From a gamma proteobacterium HdN1 (GTDB lineage: Bacteria; Pseudomonadota; Gammaproteobacteria; Pseudomonadales; Ketobacteraceae): a stretch of DNA of 64,000 nucleotides. Location: positions 718,527-782,526 of the forward strand of contig FP929140.1 in assembly GCA_000198515.1 (NCBI GenBank), read 5' to 3'. Every line of letters begins with the position of its first letter. Position 1 is the stretch's first letter. The notes beneath the pieces are model-generated. The model ran no database searches and had not been told where the DNA came from. It worked only from the letters and a program-made list of their open reading frames with translations. Shown piece by piece: positions 1-7,791 of the stretch. Both the position numbers and the translations under genes were made by a program.

Positions 1-822
1 GCGGCGCGCGTAAGCGCGAGTAATCCCGAGGCGCTGATCGTGAGGGGATACGTCGCCAGCGGTGCCTTGAGCAAAAATAGCGACGGGTGTAACGCTGCCT
101 TTCTCACGTAGCTCTGCTTCCGCGTGAAGTGATGCGTACCCCTTATTGTCACCGTTATGACGATGCAGGCGGTTAGTAAGGCAGGTTGCGTGAACGCCAA
201 ATAGCGAAAGTAGGGCGCTGACCTGATCCCCTTGACGAATTGCCAACACGCTCATGTTGCGGTCGAGTGCACGATGGGTGTGGGCAACCGTCTGCGCTTG
301 TACGTCGGGGTTGCGGTTATAGGCTTCGATAGAGCGGTTCCAGGCCACATCAATGTGTTCGTCGATTTTTTCTTGGTGAAGTGTAAGTCCAGCCGGTGCA
401 GCGCTTGCCTGAGCTTGCTTTAACGCGACAACGCTTGCCGAAACGACTGCATCGAGATGTGCAGGCTGAAAACCGGGCGTGACCAAATTGTACAGAACGT
501 CGTGCGTGCATCCGCCGGGCCCGGAATGGGTGTGAGTGCAGGTGAGTACGAGGCGGGCTTCATCAAAGTCGGCCTGTTGGCTGCGCAACGCAGCACATAC
601 GCCTTCACGCATTGCATGGGTCACATATCCCAAATCCAAGCAGCAAAACCACAAGCCGCCGCCGGCCTCGTCCTCTATATAAAGTGCGCGTGCATAGAGT
701 GGGTCTTGCTCGCCATAAGCTACATGGTTGGGATTCCCGTAGCCGTGCATTGCATAGCCTTGAGCGCGAATTTCGATTTGCTTGGAATGCCAGCCAATGC
801 GGTAGGCGGGGGTGGGGTGCAT
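1..822 (-). CDS. Neutral/alkaline ceramidase-like hydrolase, N-terminal part (runs off left edge)
   Basis: An open frame of 274 codons reads from an ATG at 822 through position 1 without a stop, so the C-terminus lies outside the window. The translation carries the pattern of the neutral/alkaline non-lysosomal ceramidase family: CTHTHSGPGG near residue 95 (the Zn-binding His-x-His followed by SGPGG), WNRSIEAYNRNP near residue 160, and a GTAGDVSPH segment near the edge that matches the family's GDVSP motif. Family members cleave the N-acyl bond of ceramide; many environmental homologues have unproven substrates. No signal peptide is visible: the protein starts directly with MHPTPAYRIGWHSKQIEIR, which suggests a cytoplasmic enzyme. 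The family call is secure, the substrate is not. Confidence 0.8.
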   Translation of the reverse strand, partial: MHPTPAYRIGWHSKQIEIRAQGYAMHGYGNPNHVAYGEQDPLYARALYIEDEAGGGLWFCCLDLGYVTHAMREGVCAALRSQQADFDEARLVLTCTHTHSGPGGCTHDVLYNLVTPGFQPAHLDAVVSASVVALKQAQASAAPAGLTLHQEKIDEHIDVAWNRSIEAYNRNPDVQAQTVAHTHRALDRNMSVLAIRQGDQVSALLSLFGVHATCLTNRLHRHNGDNKGYASLHAEAELREKGSVTPVAIFAQGTAGDVSPHDQRLGITRAYARR

Positions 823-1013
823 AAGAGCGTCCTTGGGTTCCTGACGATGGGTCTTTCTGTAGGATATAACACCTGTTTATGTTTTAGGGATTGTTGTGGG
901 CAGCGTGGTGTGTTTTTGTGACGTGAGTAGGCTGGTTGGTTGAAGTCGTACACTTGTACTTATTCGCAACCTAAAATACTCACACCTATACTGAGCGATA
1001 TTGCTTCGTAAGT

Positions 1014-2801
1014 GTGGATTGCGGGAGTGGAAATGTGCGGAGGTTCGAGCTTGCGTCAACGGTGCGCTACGTGGCTCTTTTTCTTGGATTTTTGGTGGTC
1101 TACCCGATTGGGTGGAGCCACGCAGAAACGCCACCATCAAGCCGCGTAGATCGCCCCCCTGAAGCGTTCGTAGACCAATGGGCAGAAAGCGACGCATGGC
1201 TTGGGCTGCTCTATTTCCAAAGGGAAGGAAAAAGCTATCGCAGCGACACCCAAGACCCCAAGTTTTTTCTTTCCCCGCAAGGGCAGCGTTCGCCGCAAAC
1301 CGAGCTCCTTGCCAGCCTTGAAGAAATGGCAAAACCACAGCCGCAAGGGAATGAACACCCGCAGTGCCGCTTTCCCGCACGTTTTGCATGGCTCAGAAGC
1401 TTGCCAAGCTCGCCACTCGCCGCAGCAGAAGTCCAAGAGTGCCCCGGCTTCTCGGCTTTTCAACACCGCATTGCGGCTCGTTCGGTGAGCATGATCTTCC
1501 CCGAGCCCAATATGGACGACGTATCCACCCTGTTCGGCCATAGCTTTTTGCATTTCAAACGCGTACCCGCTGGGGAAAGTGAGCTGACCGAGGATTACAG
1601 CGCTGACGACTACACACTGAATTTCGCGGCGAGACTCGCGCCTGGAATGAAGCAGAGCGATTTGCTGAAAAATTGGTTGACCGGCCCGCTCGACGGCATT
1701 TTTACCATGACGCCCTACGGGAAAAAATTGCAGGACTATCTGCAAACTGAATCCCGTGATATCTGGGAATACCAACTCAATTTGAACCAAGAAGAAACCG
1801 ATCAACTCGTTCGGCACGCTTGGGAATTGCGTGGCACCGATTTTGAGTACAGTTTCTTTCTGGAAAACTGCGCCTACCGCATGCTGAATTTTCTGGATGT
1901 TGCTCGGCCGGGCCTAAACCTGCATCGCAAATACGCTCTCTACGCTGCCCCTTTAGACACCATAGAAACCGTTATCGCCGCTGGTATGGTGACACGCGCA
2001 GACTACCGCCCCTCGGAGCTTACCCAAAGGCTTGCGCAGGGCCAGCCCATCAAAAAGCCTTTAGAGCCGGGAAAAGTCGGCCATTACAGCGCGAGAGTGA
2101 TTGTTGCTGGCGGTGCTTATGAGGGTAATCCAATTTTTTCTGCACGAATACGGGCGAGCTATCACGACTTTCTTGATGCACCCAGTGGCGGGCCCTTAGC
2201 AGCGATTAGTGCGCTCGAAGTTGCAGCACGGCAAATTGACGGGCGTTCCGCCCAGCTAACCGATTTTACGGCTTTTTCTCTTACTTCCATCAAGCCGCAC
2301 GGCAAGGATTATGCGCCTTGGTCTTGGCGTTTTTCTGCAGGCATTACAGGCTTGTATTGGGAGCCGGAAGACGTGAAAGCGCAGCAAGCAACGCAGCTGA
2401 AAAAACAAGCAGCGCAGCGGAAAAAAAAGGATGAACCCGGAGATTGGGTCAATCCTCTGTATGCAAACCTGCTTATTGGCCCCGCATGGGGTGGCCGTAA
2501 CTTTGCAATGTATCAGCTTTTTGGTGCTGAAGTTCAGGTAGATGCAGTGTTTCGCAACAATCAGGCGCCGCTCGCCGTTTGGAACCCCGGAATTATTGCC
2601 CGCAGTAGGCACTGGCAGGCGCAGTTGGAAGCATGGGTATACCAACCGCTCGACGGCGATCGTGACGCGTACGGACGTGTGAGTGCATCTCTTAGTCGCG
2701 GCATTAGCGCGCATTCGATGCTTTTTCTGCGCGCCACACACGAGCAAGGCCAAGTATTCCACGAGCAGGGTGTGCAACTCGGTATGGGCTTTTATTTTTA
2801 G
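1014..2801 (+). CDS. DUF4105 envelope protein with probable C-terminal beta-barrel
   Basis: A 595-residue protein with an N-terminal signal peptide (hydrophobic VALFLGFLVVYPIGW, likely cut after SHA). The central motif TLFGHSFLHF and the later FLENCAYRML are typical of the DUF4105 (Lnb N-terminal-like) family, of unknown function in the envelope. From about residue 360 on, alternating polar/hydrophobic strands rich in aromatic residues end in GMGFYF. A terminal Phe is typical of outer-membrane barrels, so I infer a periplasmic domain joined to a barrel. A Lys/Gln-rich insertion (residues about 460-480) interrupts the strands. The start shown is GTG; a second GTG at 1035 has a better ribosome site (GGGAG) and may be the true start. 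Confidence 0.75.
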   Translation: MDCGSGNVRRFELASTVRYVALFLGFLVVYPIGWSHAETPPSSRVDRPPEAFVDQWAESDAWLGLLYFQREGKSYRSDTQDPKFFLSPQGQRSPQTELLASLEEMAKPQPQGNEHPQCRFPARFAWLRSLPSSPLAAAEVQECPGFSAFQHRIAARSVSMIFPEPNMDDVSTLFGHSFLHFKRVPAGESELTEDYSADDYTLNFAARLAPGMKQSDLLKNWLTGPLDGIFTMTPYGKKLQDYLQTESRDIWEYQLNLNQEETDQLVRHAWELRGTDFEYSFFLENCAYRMLNFLDVARPGLNLHRKYALYAAPLDTIETVIAAGMVTRADYRPSELTQRLAQGQPIKKPLEPGKVGHYSARVIVAGGAYEGNPIFSARIRASYHDFLDAPSGGPLAAISALEVAARQIDGRSAQLTDFTAFSLTSIKPHGKDYAPWSWRFSAGITGLYWEPEDVKAQQATQLKKQAAQRKKKDEPGDWVNPLYANLLIGPAWGGRNFAMYQLFGAEVQVDAVFRNNQAPLAVWNPGIIARSRHWQAQLEAWVYQPLDGDRDAYGRVSASLSRGISAHSMLFLRATHEQGQVFHEQGVQLGMGFYF

Positions 2802-2928
2802 CAAAGAGAAGATGTTTTCCGCGATCTAAAAAAGTTCGTTGCAAACTGAACAACAATGCGTTTCTATGTGAAAAGCAGAGCAGTAGTACCATTTGGGTAG
2901 GCGCTCTGCTAAATTGCCTGTCTTTGTT

Positions 2929-2949
2929 GGCGCAGTGGAAGCGCCTTTT
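2929..2949 (+). terminator. Weak terminator-like hairpin
   Basis: GGCGC (2929-2933) and GCGCC (2941-2945) pair around a 7-nt loop and are followed by TTTTC. The stem is only 5 bp. It could end the DUF4105 transcript before the cytochrome gene, but it is weak. Confidence 0.25.
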
Positions 2950-3017
2950 CGTAGGCGAGTATCTTGGTTAAGCCTGTCTTATGCCATTTACAAGTCGATA
3001 AAGAGGGCAAGCACTTC

Positions 3018-3572
3018 ATGTCAAACCTTTGGCGCAATTCTCCAAATAGCTACGGCCTTGTCGCAATTGGCGTGCATTGGCTCAGCGCGGTACTTGTGAT
3101 TTTTCTGCTGGCCACCGGTATTTACATGGTAACGCTCAGCTACTACGACACGCTCTATCACACCCTGCCGCAGTGGCATAAATTAGCGGGTGTTGCGATT
3201 GCTCTACTCACCTTGGTACGTTTGCTGTCGTTATTGGTGAATCGCAGCCCAGCGTTGATACCAGCGCCGGCGTGGCAACTTTTAGCAGCGCATGCTGCGC
3301 ACCACAGCTTGCGCGTTTTGCTGGTAGTCATGGTCGTTACGGGCTATATCATTACCACAGCAGAGGGGCAGGGCATCGTTTTGTGGGGGGAGGTTAGTAT
3401 ACCCGCACTTGCAACGTTCGATGCCGATGCCGTGGACGCCACCGGCTTTATTCATCGCTGGTGTGGTTATGCAATCGGCGCAATTGCACTTGGCCATGCA
3501 GGCGCCGCATTATTTCATCATTTTATTGCGCGCGATGCGACGTTGGTGCGAATGCTGCGTCCCGGCGGCTAG
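3018..3572 (+). CDS. Cytochrome b561 family membrane protein
   Basis: A four-helix di-haem cytochrome b561 of the bacterial CybB type that passes electrons between quinol and partners at the inner membrane. From the chosen ATG at 3018 (AGAGGG about 10 nt upstream) it is 184 residues, the usual size. Each helix region has a candidate haem-ligand His: VHWLSAV, QWHKLAG, AAHHSLRV and FIHRWCGYA. An upstream in-frame ATG at 2964 would add 18 residues unlike the family. The next gene encodes a YceI protein 85 bp downstream; b561-YceI pairs are common and YceI proteins bind isoprenoids, so a quinone-related link is plausible but inferred. Confidence 0.9.
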   Translation: MSNLWRNSPNSYGLVAIGVHWLSAVLVIFLLATGIYMVTLSYYDTLYHTLPQWHKLAGVAIALLTLVRLLSLLVNRSPALIPAPAWQLLAAHAAHHSLRVLLVVMVVTGYIITTAEGQGIVLWGEVSIPALATFDADAVDATGFIHRWCGYAIGAIALGHAGAALFHHFIARDATLVRMLRPGG

Positions 3573-3657
3573 TGTTCAAAACGCAATTTCAAAACGTAAC
3601 GTAGTTATTTAAGCGTAGTCATTTAAGTGTAGTTATTCAAACCACCGGAGAACCCTT

Positions 3658-4260
3658 ATGTCCTCAATGTCTTTTGCAAAACGTATTGCGGCTGCTGCGC
3701 TTCTTCGCCTGCCACTGCTTTCCGTGACCAGCGTAGTTCAGGCAGCGCCTGAACAATATGTGATGGACACGCAAAACAAACACGCCTTCGTCCAATTCAA
3801 AATCAGCCACCTTGGTTTTAGTTGGGTGCTCGGCACCTTCGATAATTTCACCGGTAATTTTACGCTCGATCAGGATGCGCCAGATAAAAGCAGCGTGAGC
3901 GTGGATATCGACACCAATAGCGTTAACACCAATTACGCAGAGCGCGACAAACACCTGCGCGCCAAAGACGTATTTAACGTTGCAAAATTCCCAAAGGCCA
4001 CGTTTGTAAGCACCAAAGTTGAAAAGACCGGCGATAAAACGGCAAACGTAACGGGCAACATGACCATAAAAGGTGTTACCAAGCCAGTAACCTTGGCCGT
4101 TACCTATATCGGCGGTGGAAAAGACCCTTGGGGTGGCTACCGCCAAGGATTTGAAGCAACGACCGATATTCGCCTGAAAGACTTTGGAATTGATTTAGAC
4201 CTAGGCCCCGCTGCACAAGTCGCACATGTCTTTATTTCGGTGGAAGGGATTCGCAAATAA
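3658..4260 (+). CDS. YceI family periplasmic lipid-binding protein
   Basis: A 200-residue protein with a signal peptide (KRIAAAALLRLPLLSVTSVVQA, cut before APEQY). The mature part has YceI features: NKHAFVQFKISHLGFSWVLG near the start, FDNFTGNFTLD, the KHLRAKDVFNVAKFPKATF block, GNMTIKGVTKPVTL, and a final FGIDLDLGPAAQVAHVFISVE. The family folds as a lipocalin-like barrel that holds long isoprenoids such as polyprenyl pyrophosphate or ubiquinone. The ATG has GGAGAA just upstream. It follows cytochrome b561 on the same strand and is closed by a strong hairpin at 4303-4332. Confidence 0.92.
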   Translation: MSSMSFAKRIAAAALLRLPLLSVTSVVQAAPEQYVMDTQNKHAFVQFKISHLGFSWVLGTFDNFTGNFTLDQDAPDKSSVSVDIDTNSVNTNYAERDKHLRAKDVFNVAKFPKATFVSTKVEKTGDKTANVTGNMTIKGVTKPVTLAVTYIGGGKDPWGGYRQGFEATTDIRLKDFGIDLDLGPAAQVAHVFISVEGIRK

Positions 4261-4302
4261 TTTTCGGCTAAAACGAGCCGTAAACAAAGCGTGCGGTAAA
4301 CG

Positions 4303-4332
4303 AAGGGTAGGTGGCATTTGCGACCTACCCTT
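4303..4332. terminator. Bidirectional hairpin terminator between yceI and rlmJ
   Basis: AAGGGTAGGT (4303-4312) and ACCTACCCTT (4323-4332) form a perfect 10-bp stem with a 10-nt loop between two convergent genes. A/T-rich flanks on both sides would suit termination in both directions, although the T-tracts are interrupted. Confidence 0.65.
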
Positions 4333-4367
4333 GTTTGTCGTTGCTTTGGATGCTGAGGGGGAATGTC

Positions 4368-5243
4368 TTAGCCTTGGTTTCTCTCTCGATCGCCTTCTTT
4401 TTTTGCTTCCGGTACCAGCCATTCCACTCGTGCGCGACGTTCGCTCGCATCGGAAAGGCTGTTGACGATCCATTGCCCTAAGCGCGCCAAGCCCTGTTCC
4501 AGTTGCCACGGAGGGTTGATCAGCGCAATACCGGAACCGTACATACCAGAAAGCCCCTGTGGAGCATGCAGCGCGATCTCGCTAATCAGGATGCGAGTGA
4601 TTCCCGATTGTTTGAGCGCTTTTAGCAGGCGCTGATGGCCCGCAACCGGCAGCAGCGGGTACCAGATCATGTACATGCCAGTGGGCCAGCGGTGGTAAGC
4701 TTTTTCGACTGCGTTGGCGATGTCCGCGTATTCGCTTTTGATTTCATAGCTTGGGTCGATGAGAACCATTCCTCGGCGCTCATCCGGCGGCACAAGTGCC
4801 ACTAAACCTTCCAGCGCATCACGGCGATGCAGGATGGCGCGTGGCTCACGCTCAAAATTTTCGGAGAGCGCCTGAAACTCCTGTGGATGCTTTTCAATGA
4901 GAATCACGCGATCTTGTTCACGGCTGTTGAGAAGAGCGACCTTGGGGGAGCCGGGATAAAAACGCCGCCCGCCTTTCGGGTTGCAGCTAGCGATGTTTTC
5001 GAAATAGCGGCGCACCTCAGCGGGTGCCGTGTCTTGATCAACCCCCCAGATACCCCCTTTGGCCTCGTCGGTTTTCTGCGCTTCGCTACTCTGTAAATCG
5101 TAAAAGCCGCGCCCAGCGTGGGTATCTATATAGGCAAATGGCTTCGGCTTTTGAGTCAGGTGTTCAAGCACAAGACAAAGCGCGGAATGCTTGTGTACGT
5201 CCGCAAAGTTGCCAGCGTGGTAGATGTGTTGGTAGCTCAGCAT
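4368..5243 (-). CDS. rlmJ: 23S rRNA (adenine-2030 N6)-methyltransferase
   Basis: RlmJ uses S-adenosylmethionine to methylate A2030 of 23S rRNA. The 291-residue protein starts with the signature MLSYQHIYHAGNFADVHKHS, followed by YIDTHAGRGFYDL (SAM site) and VLIDPSYEIKSEY, the DPPY-type catalytic motif with Ser in place of the second Pro (the Asp is kept). Later come MIWYPLLP and ALINPPWQLEQG. It stands alone, convergent with yceI. The C-terminal end is slightly longer and more charged (KKEGDRERNQG) than in E. coli. Identification is firm. Confidence 0.93.
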   Translation of the reverse strand: MLSYQHIYHAGNFADVHKHSALCLVLEHLTQKPKPFAYIDTHAGRGFYDLQSSEAQKTDEAKGGIWGVDQDTAPAEVRRYFENIASCNPKGGRRFYPGSPKVALLNSREQDRVILIEKHPQEFQALSENFEREPRAILHRRDALEGLVALVPPDERRGMVLIDPSYEIKSEYADIANAVEKAYHRWPTGMYMIWYPLLPVAGHQRLLKALKQSGITRILISEIALHAPQGLSGMYGSGIALINPPWQLEQGLARLGQWIVNSLSDASERRARVEWLVPEAKKEGDRERNQG

Positions 5244-5487
5244 GGGGGCAGATTCATTGAGGTATTGATTAAAAATTGCGTAAGTTTTCGTTGTGGCAGC
5301 TAGCTTCCGAGTGCTTGCTTCTAGTGGCTTACAGTAGATTGTAGCCTGTTTTGGTGAGAAATGAGAGCTAAGCCTTTGATTGATCTGTAAGGGCGTTTAG
5401 TGTGATTAAATGATGCTGTTTTGAGTTGCTACATCGCTCGTAAACATGGTCTAGACTGACTTAGATTACGTTGAACAGGGTTTATCC

Positions 5488-6441
5488 ATGTCTACTGCTC
5501 CCCAGAATGCGCCGCAGGATATTGATGAGGAAATCGTTGATATTTTTGTGGAAGAAGCCACTGAAGTACTGGAAACATTAGCGACAGATGTGCCTGCTTG
5601 GAAGGAGGACAGTTCGAATCGTACGCTGCTGACCGACATTCGCAGAGCCTTTCACACACTAAAAGGCTCGGGCCGAATGGCCAAAGCGCTTCAAGTCGCT
5701 GAAGTCGCTTGGCAAGTTGAGCAAGCGTTGAATCGTGCTTTGGATGGATCGCTTTCCGTAAGTCCAAGTCTGATCGAAATGGTTGCCAAGGCGCGTGCTG
5801 CGATTGTGCCAATGATACAGGCGCTAGGGGAACGGCAAGCCTGCCCACTCAGTGAGCGCGAACTCGCTCAGTTGCTTGCTTACATTCAAGCCATAGCAAA
5901 AGGCGAGGAAATCCCTGTGCTACAGTCTGCATCACCCGCCGCGCCGGTAATCACTCCAGCTCCAGTAGATCTTGGGCCCTTACAGTCGGAGCTTGCCGAG
6001 TGTATGCGCCGTATTGACGAGATGGCGGGCCATCTTGAGAAGGGGGCTGCACGTATTCAACATTTGAGTGCCCAGTTGGAGGGCACTGCAGGACGCCAGC
6101 AGCGCCTTGAGGAGAGTTTGCCTGAGGATCTTCCGAGCCGCCAAGACGTTGATAGCCTGCAAACGCAGTTGCAATCGGTCAGTGGAGGCGTATCCGATGT
6201 CAAACACCTTGTCAAAGCCACCATTGATCGAGTGGCCCAGCAGCAATTGGACGTCCAAGATGCGCTCAATCGTCGAGTGAGCGAGGAATCTGTTGCGCTT
6301 GCCAAGCGCAACAATGAGTTGCAGGAACAAATGGACGCACTTCGCAGCCAGCAGGCCGACGCTCGCCGTTGGATGATGATTGGCTTTGGTGGGCTGGCAG
6401 CGCTGCTGGCGGCAGTGGCCAGCCTCGTGTTGTTGCCCTGA
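5488..6441 (+). CDS. Membrane-anchored Hpt (histidine phosphotransfer) domain protein
   Basis: A 317-residue protein in three parts. Residues about 12-120 are an Hpt domain with phospho-acceptor His56 in FHTLKGSGRM. Sequences such as EEIVDIFVEEATEVLE and DIRRAFHTLKGS resemble the tandem Hpt domains of ChpA/PilL-type chemotaxis kinases that control type IV pili. Residues about 165-290 are Leu/Gln/Glu-rich and likely coiled coil. Residues about 294-316 form one membrane helix (GFGGLAALLAAVASLVLL) with only a Pro after it, giving a C-tail-anchored protein. No receiver, kinase or CheW domain is present. It has its own ribosome site (AGGG) and no obvious operon partner. Confidence 0.75.
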   Translation: MSTAPQNAPQDIDEEIVDIFVEEATEVLETLATDVPAWKEDSSNRTLLTDIRRAFHTLKGSGRMAKALQVAEVAWQVEQALNRALDGSLSVSPSLIEMVAKARAAIVPMIQALGERQACPLSERELAQLLAYIQAIAKGEEIPVLQSASPAAPVITPAPVDLGPLQSELAECMRRIDEMAGHLEKGAARIQHLSAQLEGTAGRQQRLEESLPEDLPSRQDVDSLQTQLQSVSGGVSDVKHLVKATIDRVAQQQLDVQDALNRRVSEESVALAKRNNELQEQMDALRSQQADARRWMMIGFGGLAALLAAVASLVLLP

Positions 6442-6707
6442 GCGGATGGAGCCGTTCAGGTGGGGCGCTCGGGCGTGCCCCTGTATACAGACTGAATTTT
6501 GAGCATTATTTTTCTCATGCGAACCCCCTGATCGAACAAATAGTGTTCGAAGATTGCCCTCAAATCCCTTACAATCGGCGCTTCCAGCTTCTACAGGTGG
6601 TCGAGATAGTTACTTCGGGCAATCTCCTGTAGGCGCTTTTATGTCCGTTCTCCGCAATCTGCGCGTTGAATCAATCAGCGATAATAAGCCAATTGGAAGA
6701 GGTTAAA

Positions 6708-7781
6708 ATGACACAGCATCAGGATGTGCGCGTAAGTGCGCGCAGTTTGTTCTCGCGAGCTTTTGGTGGGCGTATGCTAGGGGCTGCTAGCGCAGCACTG
6801 GTCGCCTCTGCGTTCATGGTTTCCGCGCCACTTGCGCAGGCTGCCGTTAGCCCAGAAGGTTTGCGTATTGTTGGCAATGCGAATCCGGTGCAGGTGTTTG
6901 TGCCGACCCAGAACAATAGCGGTCTTGATATCAGCGATTTCCAGCTGCGTGAAGATGGCTCCTCGCAAACCCTCGTTTCTGCAGAGCCGAACTCATCACT
7001 GCCGTTCGTAACGGTGTTTGTGATGGACTACAGCCCCAGCGTGCGCAACAACGAAACCGCCCTCAAGCGCATGGAAGAAGCCGCTAAGGGTTTTGTTAGT
7101 CTGATGCAGCCAAAAGACAAAGCCGCCGTGATCAAGTTTAATGATCGCGTAGAAGTGATGGGGGCGGGGTTAACCTCAAATCACGATACACTCAATGCCG
7201 CGATTGACTCTATTCCGCCGCAACGCGGCTATTCCAAACTGTATGATGCCATCAGTAAAGCGATCGAAGTTTCGAACTGCAATCCAAAACTGGTCTGCTC
7301 AATCATCGTCCTATCAGACGGCGATGACGTAGGCTCCGCGTTACCGCTTGCAGATCTGCACAACCAGCTTTATCAAGCAGGAACCGCAGTGTTCCCGATT
7401 GGTTATGGCGACAATATCAACGTCAACAAGCTGCAAGAGCTTGCCACGAACAGCGGCGGTGCCTACTACACCAGCGAAGATTCCAGCCAATTCTCTGCGG
7501 TTTACGAGCGCATTTGGGCGCGCTTGTCCAATGAGTTCATGTTGACCTACCACACGGCTGCAACCGATTGCAAAAAGCATAACGTAGAAGTAGACGTCAA
7601 TGATAACGGCGGCACGACCACCTACAAAGGCACAATGAACCGCTGTACCCCTGGCGAGGCGGCTTCCCGCGCTCACAAAGGCGGTGGTGGTAGCTTCGGC
7701 TTGTGGGAACTGGCCGCTCTGTTCATGACGGCAGGTGCAGGTGTTGCGCTGCAGCGTATGCGTCGTCGCCAAGCAGCATAG
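6708..7781 (+). CDS. Secreted von Willebrand factor A domain protein with GlyGly-CTERM-like tail
   Basis: The start at 6708 is chosen for its strong ribosome site (GGAAGAGG); an upstream TTG at 6666 is in frame but unlikely. The product of 357 residues has a signal peptide (LGAASAALVASAFMVSAPLAQA) and a VWA domain with a metal-binding MIDAS motif DYSPS at residues 107-111 and the later VLSDGDD. The C-terminus is GGGG (325-328), a hydrophobic stretch and an RMRRR cluster. That order matches GlyGly-CTERM tails, which rhombosortase cleaves in other gammaproteobacteria. I therefore infer a surface-anchored or processed binding protein. No rhombosortase gene is seen in this window. Confidence 0.8.
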   Translation: MTQHQDVRVSARSLFSRAFGGRMLGAASAALVASAFMVSAPLAQAAVSPEGLRIVGNANPVQVFVPTQNNSGLDISDFQLREDGSSQTLVSAEPNSSLPFVTVFVMDYSPSVRNNETALKRMEEAAKGFVSLMQPKDKAAVIKFNDRVEVMGAGLTSNHDTLNAAIDSIPPQRGYSKLYDAISKAIEVSNCNPKLVCSIIVLSDGDDVGSALPLADLHNQLYQAGTAVFPIGYGDNINVNKLQELATNSGGAYYTSEDSSQFSAVYERIWARLSNEFMLTYHTAATDCKKHNVEVDVNDNGGTTTYKGTMNRCTPGEAASRAHKGGGGSFGLWELAALFMTAGAGVALQRMRRRQAA

Positions 7782-7791
7782 TGCGCTTGGC

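Noticed and set aside
457-921. 154-residue plus-strand frame
   Set aside because: It is antisense to the ceramidase-like gene, whose minus-strand frame holds clear family motifs across the same bases.
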